Of a DNA stretch of 64,000 nt, positions 34,449-45,770 are shown in pieces (within the stretch, counting starts at the first letter, position 1; each line of letters opens with the position of its first letter). The notes under the pieces were generated by a model, which saw nothing but the letters and a program-made list of their open reading frames with translations, was not told where the DNA came from and ran no database searches. The translations under genes were made by a program, and so were the position numbers. Source of the stretch: Terramyces sp. JEL0728 (lineage: Eukaryota > Chytridiomycota > Chytridiomycetes > Rhizophydiales > Terramycetaceae); the NCBI GenBank assembly GCA_027603945.1, contig JADIIU010000045.1:1-64000 (forward strand), in the 5' to 3' direction.

Positions 34449-36061
34449 ATGGTTTATTCATTATTGTTCACATCTGTTTTTGGTCAGACATCACAGACAG
34501 GCACATGTATATCATTGAAGGGATCTTTGCAATGCCCTGAATATTCTGGTACTGTTATTTTAATGTAGCATTTTCTATTCAGTCCTCGCCATTATTCCAA
34601 AATGTGTCCCAGTTTGACGACTACCTGGCAAATTATGCAACACCGAAAGCAAATACATTTTTAACAGACATGTATCATTGCGCATCTTGGAATGAAGATG
34701 TAATGAGATACCCTATCAGCTTTCTTTGTGGATTTATAGTGTACGCCAGCCAGTCTAATTTTGGCTGCAATTCAAACCAAAATATCCCGCAATTGTGCAA
34801 GTCGTCTGCGCAAGCTTATGTCGATACGATGGACGGCATTATCAACAACCAAAAATTTTGTCCTAATGTTACTGGGCTACCACAACAATATCTAAATTAT
34901 ACCAGCAATCTTGGCGAAACTCAAAGCTGTCTGGTAGGGTTTGGAAAAGAAAAACTACTGTGTGGATTCCAAGACATTAATTCAGCACAATCATACTGTG
35001 CCATCAACAAAGCAGAAAGATGTTGCTCTAGCGTTTCAATGCCGTCTTCTTCTTCGCAAGTCGGGTTATCCTCAACCGCATTCACTCTACTTATCAGTGC
35101 TATTGTTACCATGGTTATTTTGATTGGCGCTGGTATTTTCTATGTTTTCTTCAGTAGAAACAAAAAGAAAGACCCGTACACACAAAACTACAAGCCAGGC
35201 TCTAATGATACATTAGTTGGAAGACCGCTAGATTTTTACCCTTACGATAACAGCATGCCATACCGCACTGCATCTATCAAGTCTCAAAACAAAAATTCAT
35301 ATTACAGCACTGCTCAACGTGAAATACCAGCCTATGATGAAGACAAATTTCCAGTGCATCCTCCATCTCCTGCACATTTTTCCAATAATCGCAAATCACA
35401 CTATCGACAAGACGTATCACAGTATCCCGCTCCAATCAAAACTTCAAGGGATACCATTAATCAAAGACAGCCCATTCGCGATCCTGTAAATTACAACGAT
35501 AGACATAATAGGCAGACATATCAGCCGAGACACACCATTAACGAACACAGAAAGCCATTTGTTCCAAATAATAGACCAGAAACAATCCAATTCCGTGATC
35601 ATCGTACTCCATCCCCTCTTAAAACAACTCAGACACTAATTCAACCGCCTTCAAGCGAATTACTAGCTTCTCCAAACTCTCCAATCATCAAATTACCACC
35701 GGTATTCAGCTCTGATTCCCATTCAAGATCCTCTTCCAAAAGATTCAACACAATGACAAGTCAAAGAACAACGTCGACTGATCCACTTCCAATTAAAGTG
35801 GCCGAGCAGTTAGCGTTGATGAAAGTCGAGAAACCTTACGATCCAGAGGAAACTGATGAATTACCTTTAGGTAAATATCGAATTAACTTAGCTATTGGAG
35901 ATATTATCTACGTAAAACTTACATTTGATGATGGGTGGTGTCAAGCTATTAATTTAACAACCAAGCAAGATGGCTTCTGTCCGCATGTGTGTCTTTCGCC
36001 ATTGTATGGGCAGGAAAGGGCTTCCAAGATGACAAATAGAACCTCCAGATGGATTAATTGA
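34449..36061 (+). CDS. Type I membrane protein with cytoplasmic C-terminal SH3 domain
   Basis: A 530-residue protein: signal peptide (MVYSLLFTSVFGQTS), Cys-rich ectodomain (about 20-190, with CGFIVYASQSNFGC and CCSSVSM), one TM helix near 200-227 (LLISAIVTMVILIGAGIFYV), a polar disordered cytoplasmic region with PxxP motifs, and an SH3 domain near 452-505 (KPYDPEETDELPL, GDIIYVKLTFDDGWCQ, GFCPHVCL). A 20-nt intron, gtactgttattttaatgtag at 34549-34568, separates the signal-peptide exon from the rest; the ATG at 34449 is chosen because it yields this signal. The layout recalls fungal Sho1-like sensors, though Sho1 has four TMs. A surface sensor or scaffold is the likely role. Followed by AATAAA. 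Confidence 0.8.
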
Positions 36062-36086
36062 AAATAAATTTACCATAATTTGTTTA

Positions 36087-39000
36087 TTAAAAGGCAACTC
36101 TACTACGGATATCATCCAACTTTTTCGCTACTTCGGAGACAGTTCTGTCCAAACTTTCTGCCAGCGAACGCTTCTTTTCGTTTGGAAGAGTGTTAAACAT
36201 CTCGCACAAATCTCCGTCAACAACATTTTGAACCGGAGCAAAGAATCCTCGATAGAGCAAGTGATTTCTACCTGCTAACGGAGGGACTTCTTGACGAAGA
36301 GCCATTTCCAACAGTTGGAAGAATTCGATATCTTCTTTGGCAGTAAAAACAATCATTATTCCAACGGTTCCTAGCAGAGTAGTGTACAATAGCAGCTCTC
36401 TACCACCAGGGACAAGCGCAACCTTTGTAATTGAACTGATGGATTCACCTACAAAGTATGAAACCACAGAAGAGAGTTTGTGGGGTGCTCCTTGCAAGAA
36501 ACCTCTATCATACATTGCCGTATTGCCAGTTGTATCTTCAACAATAGCTTTGGATATCTCTGCATCCAACCTGCCAATGAAAATGTTTCCAAATTTGTCC
36601 CCGCCGGCTACTGTGTCGTAATCCAGTAATGCAGAGCAAGTCATCCATCTTGGAGTAGGGTCGTCAGCGAATATCACAATACGGTTGTCGAAATGCCGGT
36701 ATTGGGCAAACTGTATCGATTCGGAGGCATCTGAAGCCATAATTCGATCACCTTGGGTGTGTAGCTTAATAATATTATGCGGAAATGCTTTGGATTCACA
36801 CTTTCGAAGAAGTTTCTTTTTGCCAAGTTCGTAAATACGTAAAACCGACCCAACACCAACCAAAAGTCTTCCTTGGAAAGGTAGCAAAGCCAATGGTGCA
36901 TCTTCAATATCAGTCTACATTAATCAAAAAGTACCTTGTGATAAAGTTCAAGTTTAGATCCATCCTCCTTGAATTTAAACACCCAAAGACAGCCTCCAGA
37001 ATTTGATTTTGGATTTAGAACCATATTCTTCATTGTCCCAACGATCAATAGTTTTTCATGTGCATGTGCAGCAAACAAACATTGTGCAATACTCACCGCT
37101 GCCTCGTTGTCATCCAGTTCGTGTTTCCATAAGGTATCTCCGCTGAAAGGACTGAGAATTCGAATACACGATGCCCAGTTTCCTGGCGCAGCTTTAGGCA
37201 GTCCAAAGTGCGATGCGTCCAGCTCTTCAAGCATACTTCCATCATCAGTATCCATTTCCATTTGAGCCTACCGTTATCAATTACTTACTCTAGTAGTTAA
37301 AATTCTGACTTTTTCTGATTGGCAAGGTGTGCAATTTTCTGCTTCCAGAACTACAAAGTTACTTGACTCTTCATGCAACATGAATCTTTTTGGTGTATAA
37401 TCTAGAGGTATCGAAACTTGATTAAATACATTCTGCAGTTTGTCAACGTTGAGAATCCGAAGAGTGTTGCCAACAACGGCTGCAATACCCTCTGGACAAG
37501 GTTCCGAACAAAACTTTGATCCAAATTCAAGAGATTCGTAACTTAGTGGAGTAAGTTTTGACCTAGATTGATATGTGAATGACAACCATGGCCTAGTAGA
37601 AAGTGCTAAAACACCTGGTCCTCCAGCGATTTGAACTGGGAATAACTTTACTGGTTTTGCGCCTAAAAACTTTAGTCTAGAATCAGTCAGCAACCCCGTG
37701 ACATTATCGACTGTTGTTCGCAAAAATACACCATTTGCTAAACCCATATTTAGATATAGCAAAGTGACTGAAGTGGTTGGGTCAACCATTTCGACCATAA
37801 CTAGAGATTCGGCTTGAGCACTTAAGGCCTGCATACTGACAGATTCTAGGCAGCTGTTGGGATCCAACGAGAGCACACGGACAGTATTGTCATCACACCC
37901 TATTGCCAAGAATCTAGCTCTTTGTCTCCCTTCTGGAATAGGCGACATTGCCATACAAGTAACATTTGCATTCATTTCTTTACGATCTTGGAACTCATTA
38001 AGGTTTCCTGCATTATCCAGTTCAAAGTAGACAATTTCTCCATCGGATAATGCAATTGCCACTTGCTTATAGTTGCTTGATCCTTGAATAATGGTCTTGC
38101 CGGCTGGTGCTTTCCATTCACTGACACGACGGTCGGATCGGATGTGTCGGATACCCTTTGGATATATTTGTACCAGTGCATCATCGCCCAACTGTCCAGC
38201 GCTAATTGTTGGTGTGGTGTCCAAAATGCCAGTGTCTTGAACTTCTTCAATGCTCTCACCAATGCTAAGGACAAGCGTTGCATTAATAAAGGAAATAATA
38301 ATAAAGGAATCATATTCATCTAATATTAGTCTGGAATACCTTCCACGGAACCTCTTACAGTCCAAAGAGCCGTTGGGCTACCGGGAAGATCAGCAGTGGC
38401 TAGCTCAGACACTTCCAATCCATGTCGAAGGATTCTAAAGGAAGATCTAGCTCCTTTTCCGCACAATGCGTAGATCTGGGGCGAATCATCACCAGTCAAA
38501 TTCGCCACGGTTGCATCAATCAACGGAGAAAGAGAGTTTACTTCATCGACAAGAGCGAGGTTGCGCAGTTTTCTCGGGGTAATCTCTGGCTGTGGTGAAT
38601 TTTCATCAATCTCGATACTTTGGAATTCTGGCTGTTCTTCGTCGTCATCTCCCAAGTTTTCAACTTGATATACTTGGTGGTTCCCAAATTCTGATGCCAC
38701 AAACAAGAATCCTGACTTTAGCAAGTTCAATCCTGTTGATGGCGGCAAACTTTCGAAATATTTCAATCTGATATTTGCAACCTGTCCAAATCCGCCATCT
38801 GCTCCAGTTATATAATCCATGGTCAATTTAAAGACATCTCCTAATTCAGTCTGCAAGAGAATAAAGAAGCTCTTTTTCAATCTATGAACAGCGCTTGAAA
38901 TAATAATTGTTTTTCTTTCTGGTGGCAATTCTCCGTTTGGATACGGAACTGGATCCAGAGGATTCTTTCGTTTTGGTATTGGAATTCTTACTGGTTGATA

Positions 39001-39822
39001 GTCTGGATGGAACCAAGAAATATATCCTTCCGAACAAACTAAAACACCTGAAGGGCCATCATTTCCCCCGGGTACTGGGACTAAATAGTTTGATGTCCTA
39101 TCGATCACTGCATTCCACTTTCTTCCAACATGATTCAAACCAAGATCTAATTCATGGAATATCAATTTCTAAAGTTAATAATCCACTGACCTGTTCAATA
39201 TTTTCAAATGCTTTCCCAGTATGGTCAGTATCAGATTCGCCAAAATCAACCTCAATCGAAGCAAAAATAGGATTTTCAAAACCAACATCGATTGGTACTA
39301 TATGTGCGCAGACTGTATGTGACTTGTGAGCTTCCAACGGTGACGAAATGGTTAGTTTTGAATTTGCATCTCTGTTTAATACATATACAAATTTCTGTTT
39401 TTCCATTGCGCCTGTGTTAAATAGCATGTACCAATCATTATCGCACGACCCTTAGGATCAGATGCAAGGTACTGTCCAGGAACTGCTCTACGACACCCAC
39501 TCTTCCCAAATGTCTCTTGATGTAATTTGTTGAATCTTCCATCAGCATACTCCAACACTACTATCCTTCCAGAATCAGATCCGATAACGATAAAGTCTTT
39601 AGACGACCCGGTTAATCTGAATGGTTGAATGGACCTGATTATTCCAAATACCTGTGAACTAGCAACTGTTTGCAGTGATCCAGTGGTGGTATCAATATGT
39701 AGCAGTTCAATGGCAGTATTCCGAGCGACCAGGATTTCTTGGCGTTTTGTACCTGTAAAATTACCCACACATGAGGCTGTAATTGCACTGGTTGACTGCA
39801 GTGTGAGATTGTAGAAATGCAT
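36087..39822 (-). CDS. SF3B3: Splicing factor 3B subunit 3 (SF3B3, Rse1/SAP130)
   Basis: SF3B3 is the triple beta-propeller scaffold of the SF3b complex in the U2 snRNP, which recognises the branch site. The spliced protein is 1210 residues (human 1217). Diagnostic parts: MHFYNLTLQ start, VIGSDSGRIVVLEY, HQETFGKSGCRRAVPGQYLA, VPGGNDGPSGVLVCSE, DDALVQIYPKGIRHIRSDRR, LLDYDTVAGGDKFGNIF, and the C-terminal VAKKLDDIRSRVAF. Introns are 39412-39431, 39169-39190, 38320-38339, 37268-37288 and 36915-36934 (20-22 nt); each restores family sequence. It is complete, so the basic U2-type branch-recognition machinery is present in a genome whose introns are only about 20 nt. The stop overlaps AATAAA on its strand. 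Confidence 0.96.
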
Positions 39823-40273
39823 ATGTTTTTTGGATCTGCCAAATTTTTTTCTCTTTGAAATTCAGGGATAGGTAATTAATCCAGGATGTATCCATGGAAT
39901 TCGAGCGTAGTTGCTGGTCTGCTTTAAAAGACGTTCAGTCTCTAGTGCATAGCTAATGTTTTTTGTGCAGTTAAAATGGGATTTGACCAATCTTGCACAA
40001 TCTTAACTCGCGGATAATAGTTATCAGGGTTTGTAATATACTATTGACATTGTCATTGGTAGCCGTCAATCACATTGCAAATAGCTGTCAACCACATTGC
40101 AAAATATCTCCAATGAACGATTGCCCAATATACATTGCAATAATTGATTACCCTGAATAATACTAAGGAAACCCAAAATGCTCAAAGTACTTTCAATTTT
40201 GTCATGCTGATTTGGTTCGAGCCCAGTCAAGCCCAGTCGTTGAATTCATCTTTACAAAATTAAAACAGACAGC
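39823..40273. other. Intergenic with a short direct repeat
   Basis: About 450 bp between the SF3B3 start and a tiny membrane-protein gene on the other strand, so it should hold both promoters. It contains several CATTGCAA boxes, two of them inside a 22-bp direct repeat described separately. A T-loop-like string near 40210 does not fold into a tRNA. Confidence 0.4.
40061..40104. repeat. 22-bp direct repeat, two copies
   Basis: Two adjacent 22-bp units, 40061-40082 and 40083-40104, share AGCYGTCAAYCACATTGCAA and differ at three positions. A further CATTGCAA lies about 30 bp downstream. It may be a small regulatory duplication between divergent genes or chance slippage. Confidence 0.55.
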
Positions 40274-40455
40274 ATGGACACAAGTATACAAATCGACGAG
40301 CGCCTGATAAAAGAGCTCACAATAATAACAGGTTAAATATACTAACAAGAGAAATTCCTCCAAAGCCAAATTGGTACTACTTGCTAAAATACGGATTCCT
40401 AAGTATTCTCATTGTATGGAATGTAATCATTTGCACATTGCGTATATATAAATAA
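40274..40455 (+). CDS. 53-residue tail-anchored membrane protein
   Basis: Exon 1 encodes MDTSIQIDERLIKELTIIT and exon 2 EIPPKPNWYYLLKYGFLSIL and onward, ending CTLRIYK. A 20-nt intron at 40332-40351, gttaaatatactaacaagag, joins them in frame. The protein has one hydrophobic helix near its C-terminus with a short basic tail, the pattern of a tail-anchored protein such as small TOM-complex subunits (inference only). The stop is inside AATAAA (40451-40456), and the convergent TMEM135-like gene ends 8 bp further on. The consistent splice motif, TM helix and perfectly placed poly(A) signal argue that it is real. Confidence 0.6.
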
Positions 40456-40463
40456 ATTGTATA

Positions 40464-41822
40464 TTAGTAGGTTCCCAGTATTGCTTTCATCATTTTATAG
40501 AGCATGGACGAAATATGCCATGGTTCTTTTTGGTACAATGACATGATGACACTCCAGGAAATACAGCTGGCCAAAACATCAAGATGGGGAATGTAAATGA
40601 TGGTTCCTTTGGCTACCAGCATTCGGTACAGTGAGTGCACAGCTTTGGGCAAGCAGTACATTGCCAATTCCGCTCTCTTTGGCTTTTGTTCGAGCAGAAT
40701 GGAAAGACCGCTGAAAGCACCTAGAAAGTAAAAGAAATACTTTGGGCTAGTGGTTGGGAGTGCGCTGCTCAAGAGGCACATGCAGTATTGGAAAACTGCT
40801 GCGTAGGATGAGATAAATACTCCGGAAAAGAATACCGATCGGAATATCTGGGTGAAATATTTGACTGGGCTATGTTAGTGTGATTTACTTGAGGACAAAG
40901 TGCTTGGTTTTCAATACCAGCAGCGGAACAATGTTTAAAGTAAAGTATACTGGGGTCATTTGCTTGTATATAGCCAGCCATTTGAGCGACGCACATTCAG
41001 CACAGCTATCAACATTTGGATGGTAGATACAGCACGGTAAACTAGGCATCCGACCCCTGTATTCTACGATACGATCCTGCAGTTTTGTAATGTTTGTGCT
41101 GGTTGCCTTGAGCAACTGCATTGTTTTTAGCATTGAATCATCTGCGCTATACTCCGGATTGGCAAGGTTACGTAAATGCAGTGATTGCGCTAAAAGGAAT
41201 TCCTTTGGCACTTTGGCCGTCCGGATAATAAACGCATAATATTCCTTGGGCAACGTTGATGGTCGAAAGGCCGAAGCGTAAAGCAACTGGGCACATGCCA
41301 AACAAAATAGAAGCGTGTCGCCATGAGGCACGGTAGGGATGTTTCTTTGCTTTAGAGCGTTCTTTCCGGCTTGCATAGATCGCATAAAGAACTGCTGAGT
41401 ATATCCGATTCGATTAGGCCGAGTTTCGCATAGAATTGCGAATCCTGCCAAGAAACCTGCAATGGCTCCCTGCCTTTTAGTATGGCGACCTTCAACAAAA
41501 GCAAGAGTGTTTGATACTAGTTTCCAGATCAACGAGAAGGAACCTATCCTGAATTAGCAAGCCTTACATTGATCCGAATCTAGTGGGTTCTGCGCCAAAT
41601 GAGTCTCTAAAACATTGGATTAATGTTGCTCTGAGTTAATCTAGAGTACTTTTTGCGATACAGTTTGTTGAGCGACAAGAGAAACGTAATCCCTCCTCTA
41701 ATCAAGAATGAAAAGAGGAAAGCTCTTGAACTGCCTTTCAGTGCGTGTATGAGGATCTGACCGAGTGATTTCCATTTAGGTAGAGTGACAGACTTCTTCT
41801 CGTCGACTTTGTTTCCACTCAT
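40464..41822 (-). CDS. TMEM135-like multi-pass membrane protein, copy A
   Basis: A 433-residue protein of the TMEM135/PMP52 type, linked in animals to peroxisomal and mitochondrial dynamics. It has the N-terminal block LPKWKSLGQILIHALKGSSR, the Gly-rich HTKRQGAIAGFLAGFAILCE, a Cys/His cluster (CCIYHPNVDSCAECASLKW) and a C-terminal ILLEQKPKRAELAMYCLPKA. Introns are 41631-41649, 41549-41567 and 40870-40888, all 19 nt. It is a tandem paralogue of the next gene, 67 bp away, with the same strand and order. The second intron is absent from the paralogue. Confidence 0.78.
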
Positions 41823-41889
41823 GAAGAAAAATCAATTTACACCGATTTGGCATATTAAAACGTGTGTAACACAGACACCTGATGTTTAT

Positions 41890-43326
41890 TTAGTAAGTGC
41901 CGACAAGAGCCCTCAATATCTTGTACAGGATTGAGGAGATTTGGTGAGGCTCTTTCTGGTACAGCGACATGATCACACTCCATGAAATACAGCTGCCTAA
42001 AATATCCAAATGCGGGACGTGGATAATCCTTCCTTTATCAATCAAGATTTCGTACAATGACTGGATCGCTTTAGGCAGACAGTACATTGCCAACTCGGCT
42101 CTTTTTGGTTTCTGTTCGAGGAGGATGGTAAACCCGCTGATTGCCCCCATCGCATATACGAGATACTTTGGATTGGTGGACGGGAATAGGTTGCAAAATA
42201 GACACATTCCGGCTTGGAAGGATGAAATATACGAAGCAATAAATGTGCCTGAAAAAAGTACCGATTGGAAACTCTGCGAAAGGTATTTAGATGGGCTACA
42301 GTTAAAAAGAATTACTTTTGCAAAAAGTGCTTGGTTTTCAATACAAGTACAGGGACAATGTTCAAAGATAAATACACTGGCGTCATTTGCATGAATACTT
42401 GGTACCACTTTTTTGCAGAACAGCTGATACAGCTATCTTCTTTGGGATGATAAATGAGACAGGGAATTCCAGGCATCTTTCCATTGAATTTAGTAAGGTA
42501 ATCCTGCAACCTCTGCATATTTCCTTTTGTAGCGCCAAGCTCCTTCATGGTTTTAGTGAACGTATCTCCAACATTATATTCGCCAATAGATTCAAGCTTC
42601 CTGATATGTGCAGCCTGGGTGACTAGAGATTGTTTAGGGACTCGCGCTGTTTTGATCATGAACGAGTAGTATTCCTTTGGAAGTGTAAGGGGACGAAATG
42701 CGTATGAATATAATATTTGGGCACACGCGAAGCTGAATAGGAGAGTATCTCCGTGTGGGACTGTTGGGAACTTGCGCTGCTTTAGAGCATTCTTTCCTGC
42801 CTGCATAGATCGCATAAAGAACTGTTGAGTATATCCAATCCTGTTTTCTTTAGTTTCACACAATATTGCAAGTCCAGCCAAGAAGCCTGCAATAGCGCCT
42901 TGTCGCTTGGTGTGTTTGCCTTCGATATAGGCTAAACTATTAGACACTGTTTTCCATATGAAGGAAAATAGTCCAATCATTGATCCAAATCTAGTTGCTT
43001 CACCTCCAAATGCTTCTTTGGTGGCATCGAATAGGGACTTTCTGGGTTAATCAAAAATACTTGTTTTTGAATACTTTAAGCAGCAGCAACAGGAATTTTA
43101 CTCCACCACGAATGAGAAAGGAAACTGCGAAAACTCTGCCACTACTTTTAACTGAATGGAGCAGTATTTCACTCAATGACTTCCATTTTGGAAGTTGGAC
43201 AGGCTGTATTTCTTTCCTTTCTTTCATCTTGGTAAGTGCAATATTGTCCGCCCGCAATTTGAAGCCCCATGATTGAGTTACTTTGGTCCAATCTTCAATA
43301 GGATCTGCTTCAGAGAAAGTCACCAT
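41890..43326 (-). CDS. TMEM135-like multi-pass membrane protein, copy B
   Basis: A 465-residue paralogue of copy A with the same domain order: LPKWKSLSEILLHSVKSSGR, HTKRQGAIAGFLAGLAILCE, CLIYHPKEDSCISCSAKKW and the C-terminal IPHVDILG-type helix set (HVPHLDILGSCISWSVIMSL). The N-terminus is longer than in copy A (EADPIEDWTKVTQSWGFKL). Introns are 43042-43060 (19 nt) and 42296-42315 (20 nt); both match positions used in copy A, but the middle intron of A is missing, with the codons for GSMIGLFS continuous. ATG 43326 is used. It probably shares the membrane of copy A; the function is inferred from family only. Confidence 0.78.
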
Positions 43327-43397
43327 CAAGATTACTCATTCGCAATTCTTAAACACAAAACTCCGTAAAGTTCCTTTTATTTTCATTGTTTACAAGA

Positions 43398-43805
43398 TTA
43401 AGCAGTTCCAAGACTTATTTCGTCTTTGATTGATCCCCAGTTGCCCTTCCCAGAGCCAGATTTCTTCATTCTGCATCTAGGATCTGTGTGAACTTGCTTT
43501 TGCGGTCTGTTCGACTCTTGCTTTGGTTCCACAGCCAAATCAGGATTTAGAGTGATTGAGCTTTGTTTTCTGCCAGGAAGCATCATGATGTCTGCGTAGG
43601 CTTTATTCACTGGGTTTCTCTTTGCTTCCACTTCAGGGTTTTCAACCAGAGTTTCGGCTGATATTTCCTTGTTTATCTGTATCTTGGAGACTTTCTTGGA
43701 AGGTTGCATGATAAAGTGATTGTTTGAGTTGTACATTTCGAATTGATGATTTTGAGGTTTGTTTGGCCTTTTATATGGCTTGCATGAAATTGACGGATGA
43801 CTCAT
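43398..43805 (-). CDS. Small basic protein with Stf2-like GSGKGNWG motif
   Basis: A 135-residue hydrophilic, probably disordered protein. Near the C-terminus it has RMKKSGSGKGNWGSIKDEI. The same GSGKGNWG...DEI core marks yeast Stf2 and relatives, small hydrophilins linked to F1F0-ATPase regulation and desiccation tolerance, and resembles the end of HABP4/SERBP1-type proteins. The rest (MSHPSISCKPYKRPNKPQNH; NPVNKAYADIMMLPGRKQ) is not recognisable. Intronless. The match rests on one short motif, so function is tentative. Confidence 0.55.
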   Translation of the reverse strand: MSHPSISCKPYKRPNKPQNHQFEMYNSNNHFIMQPSKKVSKIQINKEISAETLVENPEVEAKRNPVNKAYADIMMLPGRKQSSITLNPDLAVEPKQESNRPQKQVHTDPRCRMKKSGSGKGNWGSIKDEISLGTA

Positions 43806-43830
43806 GATCTCGAGTCATATTGACACAATA

Positions 43831-43986
43831 ATGCCAGAGAATTCTACACCAATGAAATTGCGGCATCAAGACAATTGTTGCGGGTGCGCATTGTACTTTA
43901 TTAAGGAATCTCCACCGTTACTGTGGAATCTTTATTATAACCTTAGGAAAGAGGCGCAAACTGCTGGTACCAGACATATTGCATGA
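43831..43986 (+). CDS. Possible 51-residue protein
   Basis: A short frame, MPENSTPMKLRHQDNCCGCA through LWNLYYNLRKEAQTAGTRHI, divergent from the Stf2-like gene (25 bp between starts). The Cys cluster and amphipathic C-terminus are not random-looking, but there is no family match, no intron, and no clear poly(A) signal. An earlier in-frame ATG at 43804 would overlap the neighbour's start codon. Confidence 0.3.
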   Translation: MPENSTPMKLRHQDNCCGCALYFIKESPPLLWNLYYNLRKEAQTAGTRHIA

Positions 43987-44511
43987 AAATGCTACTATCT
44001 TGGTAGATAAGGCGTGTTTGGTGAATCAACAGACTGGAGATTGGAATACCAATAAAGTTGTATAATGGAACTGGCTATTCACGGCCAGAAAGTTGGCATA
44101 GCCATAAAGTACGAGGTTACTCGACATTCATAACCATGAATAATTGGCGATTCAATTACAACACCAGATGTAACGGTGGATACAAGATTGACCCATAAAA
44201 TGCAATCCGGTAATGGCGGGTTACTCAGCTTGATTAATGTCAACGACAGTGGTTCGCCAAGAGAAATAATACTTCAAGTGCAACTGAACCTCGCATAAAT
44301 GAGAGGGGTCCGTCCCATTGACTTGTATAAAGGGATTACGTGCATCAACTATCATCCAGGCTATTTGGTCTGGGACATTTCTCTGCTTTGCTAACGAAAG
44401 GCTGGCCAAAATATTCGAGGCTGGACACAGGGGGTGCGAGCTATCCCCCCGAAATACGTGTGTGAATCACCAAAGAAAATATAAAAAGCAGCGATTTGAA
44501 TTCTCTGATCA
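43987..44511. other. Spacer with an orphan open frame on the minus strand
   Basis: No gene is supported here. On the minus strand, 44221-44409 is open and encodes a protein-like segment (QIAWMIVDARNPFIQVNG...LKYYFSWRTTVVDINQAE) ending in TAA, but it has no ATG and I found no splice that gives it one. It may be the last exon of a small gene or a decayed remnant. Confidence 0.3.
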
Positions 44512-44796
44512 ATGAAATCATCTCCAATCGCAATCCCAGCCAAAAGAGGACAAGACGAGTCAATCAATGAATGTATATACCACTCTAGAATCTCTCCCCT
44601 AGCAATGCAGGACGAGTTAGACTTTTTTATGGACGATGATATATTTAAGCTGCAAATTGAAGATGCGCTGCACTGTACAAACAAGACTAAACAGGAGCGG
44701 TTTAACCAAGACTTAAAACTATGGGAAGAGGCAATGAAGCGGGACGATGCCGTAAACCATTTAACCCAAGTTTTTGAATCCGCCCTAATCATGTAA
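44512..44796 (+). CDS. Hypothetical acidic helical protein
   Basis: A 94-residue protein with a polar N-terminus and an acidic helical C-terminal half (MQDELDFFMDDDIFKLQIED, LKLWEEAMKRDDAVNHL). I do not recognise it. Translation could instead start at the internal Met of MQDELDFF. A poly(A) signal (AAATAAAT) follows 9 bp after the stop, and HUS1 converges from the other side 45 bp away, so it sits where a gene is expected. Confidence 0.5.
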   Translation: MKSSPIAIPAKRGQDESINECIYHSRISPLAMQDELDFFMDDDIFKLQIEDALHCTNKTKQERFNQDLKLWEEAMKRDDAVNHLTQVFESALIM

Positions 44797-44841
44797 TGTG
44801 TAAATAAATTGAAAATATTTTACAATGGTTTTATAATATTT

Positions 44842-45728
44842 CTAGTCGTATTTGCAGGGCAAGTAGTAACAAAGTTCAATTGCTGGGTCTGACGAATGTA
44901 GGATATGATCCAATGTAATCGTAAGCACAATCCCTTGCTGCTCCATGATATTGCACACAATTTTGTTTGGGTTTATCTGGTAGCATTGAATAAACTTTAT
45001 AAAATCTCCAATATCGACTTTTACATGTGCACTATTCTGTGTAGCATCCTGGTAAATCTGCATGTCCTTATATTTTGAACAGACTGATAGCATTTCCGTT
45101 TGGATTTCAAATTCCAACACACCATTCGTAGTCGCACTTATCGTTAGCGTATTCGCAAGGTTCTTCATCTTTTCGATTAGTTTCTTTAAGACAATGATTG
45201 GTGGGAATTGTAACGAGAGTGTCGGATCTGGCATTTCTGGTTCGCCTAAATCTACAGCTGATGACGGAGGAATTACTTTAACTGGAATCTAAATTATGCG
45301 CAGCTTACATCTTGGACAAGCTGCAAATGCTTTCCTGTCCTACTCTGATTTGTGATAGTTAAGCTTAGATATGGCAATTCTCGTCTAGTAAGCTTCATTG
45401 TAACAGATATGCTCGACTGCGCTGATTTCAATGCTTTAACAAAATGCTCTCCGCACAGCTGAATAAAAATCATGTTTTGATGCAGACTTTTAATTTGGTA
45501 CTCTTCAAACAATCCATGCTGGGTGAATACTTGTTTACCACTGATAAATTTGCCCATACTTTGATCCTTGAATTTACAGAGTTGTTTAGTACGATTACAG
45601 ACAGCTGAGTTTCACTAAAGCACAGTACCCATTGCTTGTCAAGTTTCTCCAAACTAGAACTTAATTCTGTGTTAACAGCAAGTACTAAATAACAAGTCTG
45701 GCTGTGAGATGATTGCTCCCAATTTCAT
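44842..45728 (-). CDS. HUS1: HUS1, subunit of the 9-1-1 DNA-damage checkpoint clamp
   Basis: HUS1 forms the PCNA-like Rad9-Rad1-Hus1 ring loaded at damaged DNA. The spliced protein is 275 residues (human 280). Matches: LEKLDKQWVLCFSETQLSVI, the segment WANLSVHGLFEEYQIKSL restored by splicing, HFVKALKSAQSSISVTMKL, PYLSLTI, IPVKVIPPSS, LKKLIEKMKNLANTLTISA and the closing NPNKIVCNI. Introns are 45667-45685 (19 nt), 45519-45538 (20 nt) and 45289-45308 (20 nt). ATG 45728 gives MKLGAIISQPDLLFK, slightly different from the animal MKFRAKI start but in register. Confidence 0.88.
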
Positions 45729-45770
45729 TTGTCCGAACTTTTTCAGACTGCAGAAAAATATATTAAAAAA

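Noticed and set aside
34217..34540. 107-codon + strand frame before the SH3 membrane protein
   Set aside because: It overlaps the signal-peptide exon in another phase and has no recognisable features.
40195..40240. tRNA suggested by a GGTTCGAGCCC string
   Set aside because: The T-arm pairs, but there is no matching acceptor strand or D/anticodon arm upstream.
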